Part shown: positions 18,774-24,947 of the stretch, piece after piece
How positions within the stretch are numbered: the stretch's first letter is position 1
How the letters are laid out: the number at the start of each line of letters is the position of its first letter
Assembly (NCBI GenBank): GCA_003427395.1
Contig: BFEA01000523.1
Span: 339,262-364,208 of the forward strand
Direction: 5' to 3'
Origin: Chara braunii
Lineage: Eukaryota; Streptophyta; Charophyceae; Charales; Characeae
Length of the DNA stretch: 24,947 nucleotides
Position numbers and translations under genes: made by a program
Notes under the pieces: model-generated
The model's input: only the letters and a program-made list of their open reading frames with translations
Database searches by the model: none
Told to the model about the DNA's origin: nothing

Positions 18774-20351
18774 GTGGCTGGGGGAGTCACGGAAGCGGGT
18801 GCAGGAAAGGAGCCAGACGAAGCCGCCCAGGCAAACCGTGCCAAGGTGCGAGCTCGCCTTGCGGAGATACATGAGCGGAGGGACAGGATGAAAGCTGCAG
18901 GGATAGCGCCAACGCCACCAGTCGACCCTAAGACGAGTGAGCAGAGGATCAACGAGTTGTGGGTCAGATATGAGGGGCGGAGAGAGGCAGTTCGCCAAAG
19001 GGCACGAGAGACAGGCCGGGCAATTGAGGGTGCAGACGAGGCGATAGAGATTGGGGAGCTGGTTTTTTCTGCCACTAGAAAGGTCATCGAGTGGGTGGAC
19101 AAGGAGATAAAGCAAACATCCGTCACGGTCTTTCAAAGGTACTTGCTACTTAGTGATGAGTTGACCCTCAGGAAAGACGAGGTGGAACAGTTGACTGCCC
19201 AACTCGCAGAGGAGAGGGTCGAGAACAAGGCCTGGCGAGCTCGCCTGGAGGCAAAGGAGGCTGAATGGGAGGCGAAGCTCAAGGAAATGGCGGCCGCAGT
19301 GGAAAGACTTGCCGCTACCAAGGTGATCGACTGGACTGAGCAGAGCAGGTACGACATCCAAGGCAAGGGGGTGCAAGGGTTGTTTGGCCAAGAGGAGGCA
19401 GCAGAGGCAGCTCGGCAAGAGAAGTTGGGGAAGGTATTTCTGGATCCAGCTGAGGCAGAGGCAAGAAAGGAAGCCAACAAGGGAAGCTTTGATTTCAAGG
19501 CTCCCACTGAGCTGGCTTCACAGCAGGAGGCCCCTACTCCAGCGGATACCCCTATGGAGTCGATGACCCAAGAACCCCAACCCGCACCAGTAGAAGAGGG
19601 GGCGGCTGAGGAGTCACTGGCGATCCTTCTGGACGTACACGAGGGGACGCTCACTGGAGTGATGGAGCCTCCACAGTTTGAGGCGCAGGGGAAGGAGCCG
19701 TCACATCTGGACGAGTTGGTGGCCGCTATGGAGGTGGATATGCCACCGGAAGAGCCTCGGGAGCAGAGGACCCCGGAGCACGAGCCAGAGATGGGGGAAT
19801 TGAGGGCACAACTGGGCTCATGGGCCACTGGGACCGATTCGGGGGGACTGACTACTGATCAGCGGCAGCAAGAGGCCACGAGCCAACCTACTAGGGCCGC
19901 TACTCCCCAGACTCTGAGGCCTCGCGAGGGTGAGGAAGCGGCTATGGCAGGGGAAACCCGCGAGGGCAGGCCACTGAGACTGGATACCCCTGAGTACCAA
20001 CCCGAGGGAGAGATGCAGCGAGGGGAGTCAAGTGCCCAGAGAATCGAAGGAGGAACTGAAGAACCATGGCACCTGCCCCAGAGTCATGAAGCGAGCAAGG
20101 AGAAGGAAGAGGCACCTCCGCCGTCAGGGACCCAGAAAAGGAAGAAGAGATTTCAGAGAAAATCGGAGGCTATGTGTTTCTATTTTCTGGATGGGGTGCA
20201 TAGGGCCCTGGAGTGTCCTAAGTTCCTTAAGGACAAGGCTGAGGGGCGGGTTACTGAGCAGGATGGCAAGATGTACGATAGACAGGGCCGAGTGGTAGAG
20301 AGGGCTCCGGATGGGGGTCGCAGTTGTATAGGCAAAACCAGGAGGAGATGA
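18774..20351 (+). pseudogene. Second gag-like frame with damaged zinc knuckle
   Basis: A 525-residue open frame beginning at a GTG. The first in-frame ATG is near 18889, and the frame is open only back to 18753, so the true 5' end is missing or elsewhere. It is charged and helical (coiled-coil-like, about residues 130-200), then Pro/Glu-rich, then KRKKRFQRKSEA and a CCHC-like motif CFYFLDGVHRALEC (468-481). The second Cys is Phe, which should weaken zinc binding. At the C end the annotated frame reads RSCIGKTRRR, while the neighbouring frame reads QLYRQNQEEMSE then stop at about 20359, so a small frameshift is likely. This order (gag-like after integrase) is unusual. It may be an extra ORF of the element or a gag fragment of another element joined at 18657. 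Confidence 0.6.
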
Positions 20352-20359
20352 GCGAGTAA

Positions 20360-21331
20360 GGGGCTGGTTTGCCTATACGCCAGTAGGGGTGAGGTGTTTT
20401 CTGTACATAGAAAGAGTGAGTCGAGGGCATAGGGTATCACGAGTCAAATAGGTGAATCTTAGGGTATTATGTACGACCAAGGGTCAATGTACAGTAAGGT
20501 TTTGAGGTTTTGTCTGTGTTGTGGTCCAGGGACTGAGACTCAGTTGTGTGATACTTAGGACACCTAATTGTATTGTTTTTTTTTTTTAGCTCAGAGCCCA
20601 CCTATAGGTGATGTGAGAATCAGTAACACCTAGGGTATGAATCCACTGGATATGAGAGGGGGCAGAACACTTGAGTATTGATGTTGGGGTTTGAGAGATA
20701 TTCTATTGTTGGGTATATCCCGAGTGAGGTGTTGAGACTACTTCCCTGTGTATGACGATCACTCTCACCCTCACGTGTGTGGTTTCCAGATGTATGATGA
20801 TTTGTGTGGAGTTGTGTGACAAATATCTCATATGTTGTGCTTTGAGAATGGATGTAAACTGTCTACTCTCCGGTATACTCGTGCGACCTGCCTATGGGCG
20901 GATGATAGGGCCGAGTATAAAGAGAGGAAGCACAGTCTGTTTCGTGAAAGGAGTTGTGGAGATCCAAAAAGGATCTATAAATCCTTGGGACTCGAAAGCT
21001 TATCATGCCAAATGTTTAAGTATCTAAGTTGTGCTAGGGACCCACAAGTTGGCCCCTTGTATTGTATTGTTGTTATGATTGAATTGTACCCTATGGTTTA
21101 TATGGGAGACTTATCTCCAGGAAAAGAAGATGTTTTACATAGGTCATGTGAGAGCCCATCCCAGAAAAAAAATAATAATAAAAAAAAATAGGTGAGGGAC
21201 CTATTGAGTGGGACCTCCCTCATAGGGGGGGTGATTAATGGATTTAATGGCATGAAAAGCTGGGTTGATAAGATAAAAGACTAACGAAAGGAACCAGGTT
21301 TTACTAGTCACTCGGAGAAATTTCTTGAGAA
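20360..21331. other. Non-coding region downstream of the element
   Basis: A/T-richer than the coding part. It contains T12 at 20576-20587, an A/AAT tract at 21164-21190 and G7-TG at 21225-21233. A short charged reading near 20905-20990 (ADDRAEYKERKHSLF) might be a worn coding fragment, but I cannot assign it. There is no copy of the TGTTTGTG LTR, so the Gypsy element lacks its 3' LTR here. Confidence 0.5.
21225..21231 (+). promoter_or_regulatory. Possible polypurine tract before TG
   Basis: CATAGGGGGGG is followed directly by TGATTAATGG, the arrangement expected at the plus-strand primer and 3' LTR start. But the following 100 bases do not match the 5' LTR at 11401, so either it belongs to a different element or the match is chance. 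Confidence 0.3.
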
Positions 21332-23036
21332 TGACGCTAGCCCCTTAGTAGCCGTCCCATAACTTTCCGACGCGAAAATCGGATAGGCGTCACGTGCGAG
21401 GCTTAGTATAAAAATCGCGCGGACGCAGGGCTACTCATATCGACTCGCAATGCAAGCGTACACAAGCGGTCGCAATGATGGCGTATTATGTAGTACGCAT
21501 ACTCACGTGGCCCTCATTAATCTCGAGGGTCGCGTTCGACATTCAAGTGTCGGCTGACAAGCGCCTTGAGGGGTAATCTCTCGACGCCAGACAAACGCCA
21601 TGTGCGGTTGAAGACCACACCCTCTTCTGCACCCTGTGCAGAGGGGTTGAGTAGACAGCTTTAGGCTGTCGTGACGATCGAACATCAAGGGGTTTGACTT
21701 TGACGGCTGCCACGGACTATAACGTCCAACTAAGAAAACTCAAAAGAGGAATTTACTTCAACTCACATTGGTTTAGTGGCCTCCAAAAATGAAAGGGTTA
21801 GGCGGACTCAAACGACGCGCGCGCGGAGGAGGCCCGAACCCAGACCCCTACGTTACCCGATGTCCGAGGTAATGACGGTCCGTACACGGGCTCCCATAGG
21901 TCGACTGGGACTAGTCCTTCGCCCATGTGTCGCTTCGCGATACCAGAAACCCGAGTCTATTGGCCATATCGCGCTTTTGGTCTCGCCACCTGACCCATAA
22001 CTTTTAGTGAAAAAATCGGCGAGTGCTGCGCACAAGGACTTAGTATAAGATCGTGCGGGCGCAGTACCCACACATACCTATTCACTATGCAGCTCTTCGT
22101 GAGTATCTGTGATGAGGGCGCATTATGTGGTGCCCATACCCAAGTGGCCTATTTTGAGCCATGAGGTTATCTCCGACGCTCGGGTGTTGGCTGAAGCGCG
22201 CGCTAAGGGGAGGTAACCCTTTAGCGGGCGCAGAACCGGCCTGAGGGCCTTTCCGTCTTCTGCACCCTGAGGTGTCCGAAAGGGTGCGGGGTAAGACGGC
22301 CCCTAGGGTAGGTAGGAATTTGGAGCGGTGGTGAGTTGTCTAGCGCATCACCAGCGACACGCTAACCCTTCCGCCCGGAACTTTATCGTTCCACCAAGAT
22401 AAATCGCAACAAGGAAGAGAAAACAAGTACTTTTAACGCTTTATCAAAGAAAAACCCTTTTAGTGTTAGGCTCGTGACCGGAGGTCGCCCTGGGCGAGGA
22501 CCATCGCATTCTAAGCTCATGACTAACGTCCGACCAAGAACTCTTCAAGAAAAGTAGCGGGGGGTCCTCCCCTCCCTTCTATTCACCCCAACCCTCGTTT
22601 GGGTCCTTAGTACGCGGTGTTAAATGACCATTCAATAAAAGTCCAAGTGAAACCCTGAACAAACAATAAAATCACCAGGGCTAAAGCCTTTTAGGTTGAG
22701 TATGGGGAGTGAGTAGGAATAGAGTCGTGGACTGACGAGTCGGCAACCGACCTCTTATCAACGATAACAGCAGATGGTCCTCAAGGGATCAGCTGAACCT
22801 AGTCCAAGTCCTAAATCAGATTGATCAAGCTGGCTTGTAATACAAGACAGATCATCGTCCAAGCTTAAACCTGTAAGCCATACGCGAAATATTTTCTATA
22901 CGGTGGTCCCATCTAACCTTCTGGTAGCCAACTAGGTCTGAGCCTAGTCCTAAGTCAGGGCTCAAAGAAAAGGTAGACCTTTGGCTGGGTTTTCCCTATA
23001 CAGAGTGGACTGTCAACTCTGTCACCTGTCATAATA

Positions 23037-23402
23037 TAATCTAATTCCTCTAAACTAGGGAAATTTTGGCAGCGCTTCCCGTAGGAAAACTGCCTTTCCA
23101 GAATTTATATAAGTCTGAATATAAAAACAGGAATAGTCTTTGACTTTCTATAGTCCAACTTTTGTCTAACTCCCTTAATTAGTAAAAATTTGGGCAGCAC
23201 CCCTTTTAGAAAGGGAGACTTCCCAGATTTTTACTAAGCCATATATAATTCAGACAGTTGAACTTTTGAAAAGTCAGAGATTTGTCTAACTCCTTGGATT
23301 TGCAGAAATTTCGGCAGCGCTTCCCGTAGGAAAAGTGGCTTACCAAGATTTATACAAGCCCAACTATGAGAAAAGACCTCAGACAAATGCAGAAATCGAA
23401 CT
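23037..23402. repeat. Three structured ~120-bp units, copy B
   Basis: Counterpart of 4665-5030. The 16-bp outer stem of unit 2 and the GGCAG/CTGCC and TTCC/GGAA stems of unit 1 are intact. The reading frame seen over unit 3 in copy A is closed here by TAA (ACCTAACAACTC). Confidence 0.75.
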
Positions 23403-23648
23403 AAGTAAAAAAACTATCTCAGAAAATGCAGGAATTGAATCTAACTCCTACAGCTCTAGCACGTGGCGAGTCTCTACAGCAACTACCTAACAACTCAAAC
23501 TCATACTAGGTAGTGATGCCACTCAGTCACATGCAGGCCAAACCACAAAGGTAAGTACTCTCACCATCCCCAAGTTGGTTCGACAGACATTAGTTCATAG
23601 TCTTTCAATTATTTAACCCTTTACTCCCTGCTTACATAGGGCATTGGG

Positions 23649-24421
23649 ATTGGTCATTCGTCTTAGAAACAATGCCAACCCTCTGCCTTAGTTATACACG
23701 AATAGGTTGCACAACTACGTTTCTCTTCATTGGGCATATGACTAAGCCATTCATCTTAGAAACCATGCTTAATCGCCCTGAACTGTTTAAATAGCCAAGT
23801 TATATATACCTTTATGCACCTTAGTCTTTAAAAAAGAGGGCGTAGGGCTGAGCCATTCGTCTTAGAAACAATGCTCAGCCTGCCCAGGTTACCTTCAGTT
23901 ATAACTCTCGATTATACTCTCTTCGCTTGTGATACGTATATAAGTACATATATATATAACATTATAAAGAATCTTATTCCTCTGTTCTCATTATAGTCTT
24001 GTGGCCTCAGACTTAGACCATTCATCTTAAAAACAATGTCTAGTCCTTTGGCCTGAACCCCCCCTCATAATAAAAAAGTCAAGGAGAGATGAGTCATTCG
24101 TCTTAGAAACAATGCTCAACTCTCCTTTGATCAGCACAAAAAAAACATAGTACCCTGGGTCTAACCTAGAGATTGTTTAGAAACCACCCAAGCAAACAAC
24201 GACCAGACCATTCGTCTTACAAACAATGTCTGGCCCTCAAAAGTGAAACAATCAATACCTCTCAAAAATAAGTAGCCAGGTCATTCATCTTAGAAACAAT
24301 GTCTGGCACAATTAAAGAAACACAGCAACCAAACCATTCATCTTAGAAACAATGCTTGGTTCTTTCGAAAACAGAACAAAACACAGCAGTCAGGCCGTTC
24401 ATCTTAGAAACAATGCCTGAC
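23649..24421 (+). repeat. Hairpin array, copy B (nine units)
   Basis: Cores at about 23655, 23748, 23854, 24019, 24095, 24209, 24282, 24335 and 24396. Unit 4 of copy A is missing. Some stems pair better than in copy A (unit 1 TTGG/CCAA; unit 10 TCAGG/CCTGA against TCAAG in A), and some worse (unit 9 has an A-C). In unit 10 the core is CGTT...AATG, still paired through G-T. Confidence 0.8.
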
Positions 24422-24693
24422 CCTATAAGACCCATTCAATACGCAAGCAAAACTGCCTTCCTCCCAACCTTCCCCCTGATGCAACCCCTTGTGACAATCT
24501 GCCTTCAGACAAACAAGAAACCGAAACTTCCATTGCACAAACATTCCTTTAGTTAGTCTGATTTGTGTCAGGAAAGTCAATCCCAAAAAGTCAAAGTAGA
24601 CGTTGCACTCAGCGTAACCAACCAATGCATAGGGAGAGGTATAGATAGGGGATAGACTGGGTTTATAAAGGAAGCAATGGTTACCTCTGAGTT

Positions 24694-24800
24694 CCCTGCC
24701 TCCAGAACTCCTCCTGAGTTCCGGCAGGGCTCCTGCAATCGGTGGGGCAACCTCCCACAAAGGCCTTGGCGCGTATTACGGGTTGCAATCCCGCCTGCCG
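24694..24800 (+). other. Cloverleaf-like fold and competing hairpin, copy B
   Basis: CCCTGCC (24694-24700), CGGCAGG (24722-24728), the CGGGTTGCAATCCCG arm and CCTGCCG (24794-24800) are all kept. The few differences from copy A fall outside the pairing strands. Confidence 0.4.
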
Positions 24801-24947
24801 CCCTCCTCTCCGAACCAATGGACTTGACTGAGAGTAAGAAAGGTAGCAGGAGAAACATTTAGTCTCTCAGATACATGAGGGGTGCACTCCGACTCGCATG
24901 AGAGGGCCTCGATGTCTTCAGCGCCTGAGGGCCCCGCAATGATGGCC

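Larger units (their letters stand above)
21332..24947 (+). repeat. Long direct repeat, copy B (runs off the window)
   Basis: Starts TGACGCTAGC and is collinear with 2633-6624. It lacks the 322-bp segment and hairpin unit 4 of copy A. Its start has TG where copy A has TA, which would suit an LTR terminus with a mutated copy A. The right end is not in the window. Upstream of its start (AAATTTCTTGAGAA) there is no convincing polypurine tract. Confidence 0.85.

Noticed and set aside
18630-19828. Minus-strand frames of 155-231 residues
   Set aside because: They are Ser/Ala/Leu-rich antisense shadows of the Glu/Ala-rich gag-like frame at 18774-20351.

Overview
The window reads as transposon-dominated nuclear DNA from a large plant-type genome. 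I see no ordinary host gene. The best organism guess is a charophyte alga such as Chara. That guess rests on how the Ty3/Gypsy polyprotein reads, on the plant-type tRNA-Asp primer site, on the mass of decayed retroelement sequence and on the assembly gaps. It is an inference that I could not test.

Layout. 1-2134: non-coding, with small hairpins, a 10-bp phased repeat and short A and GA runs. 2135-2626: solo LTR on the minus strand. 2633-6624: copy A of a long direct repeat whose second copy (B) fills 21332-24947 and runs off the window. The repeat carries a diverged internal duplication, three ~120-bp structured units, an array of about ten hairpins with one shared loop but different stems, and a cloverleaf-like fold. 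About 6.7-9.7 kb: C/T- and CAG-rich sequence with many single N calls, ending in an A/AAT tail. 9.7-11.4 kb: unassigned non-coding sequence. 11401-12074: a 5' LTR of the same family as the minus-strand solo LTR, with a 231-N gap, followed two bases later by a primer-binding site for tRNA-Asp. 12411-18665: gag, protease, reverse transcriptase and RNase H in one long frame, then a broken integrase. 18774-20351: a second gag-like, coiled-coil-rich frame with a damaged zinc knuckle. 20352-21331: non-coding, with a G7-TG that looks like a polypurine tract, but no matching 3' LTR.

How the parts relate. The LTR, primer site and gag-pol form one Ty3/Gypsy element in 5'-to-3' order. It is dead: there is an inverted block between protease and RT, two TAG stops in the same 9-base context, a TGA, two frameshifts and a truncated integrase. 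It lies between the two long direct repeats, so the window is nested or composite.

The most unusual signal is the hairpin array in the direct repeat (5275-6098 and 23649-24421). Each unit has a 20-base core, CATTCRTCTTAGAAACAATG, closed by its own CATT/AATG pairs, one bulged pyrimidine on the 5' side, and 4-10 bp arms that differ from unit to unit yet still pair. That is the pattern expected if the fold is under selection rather than the sequence.
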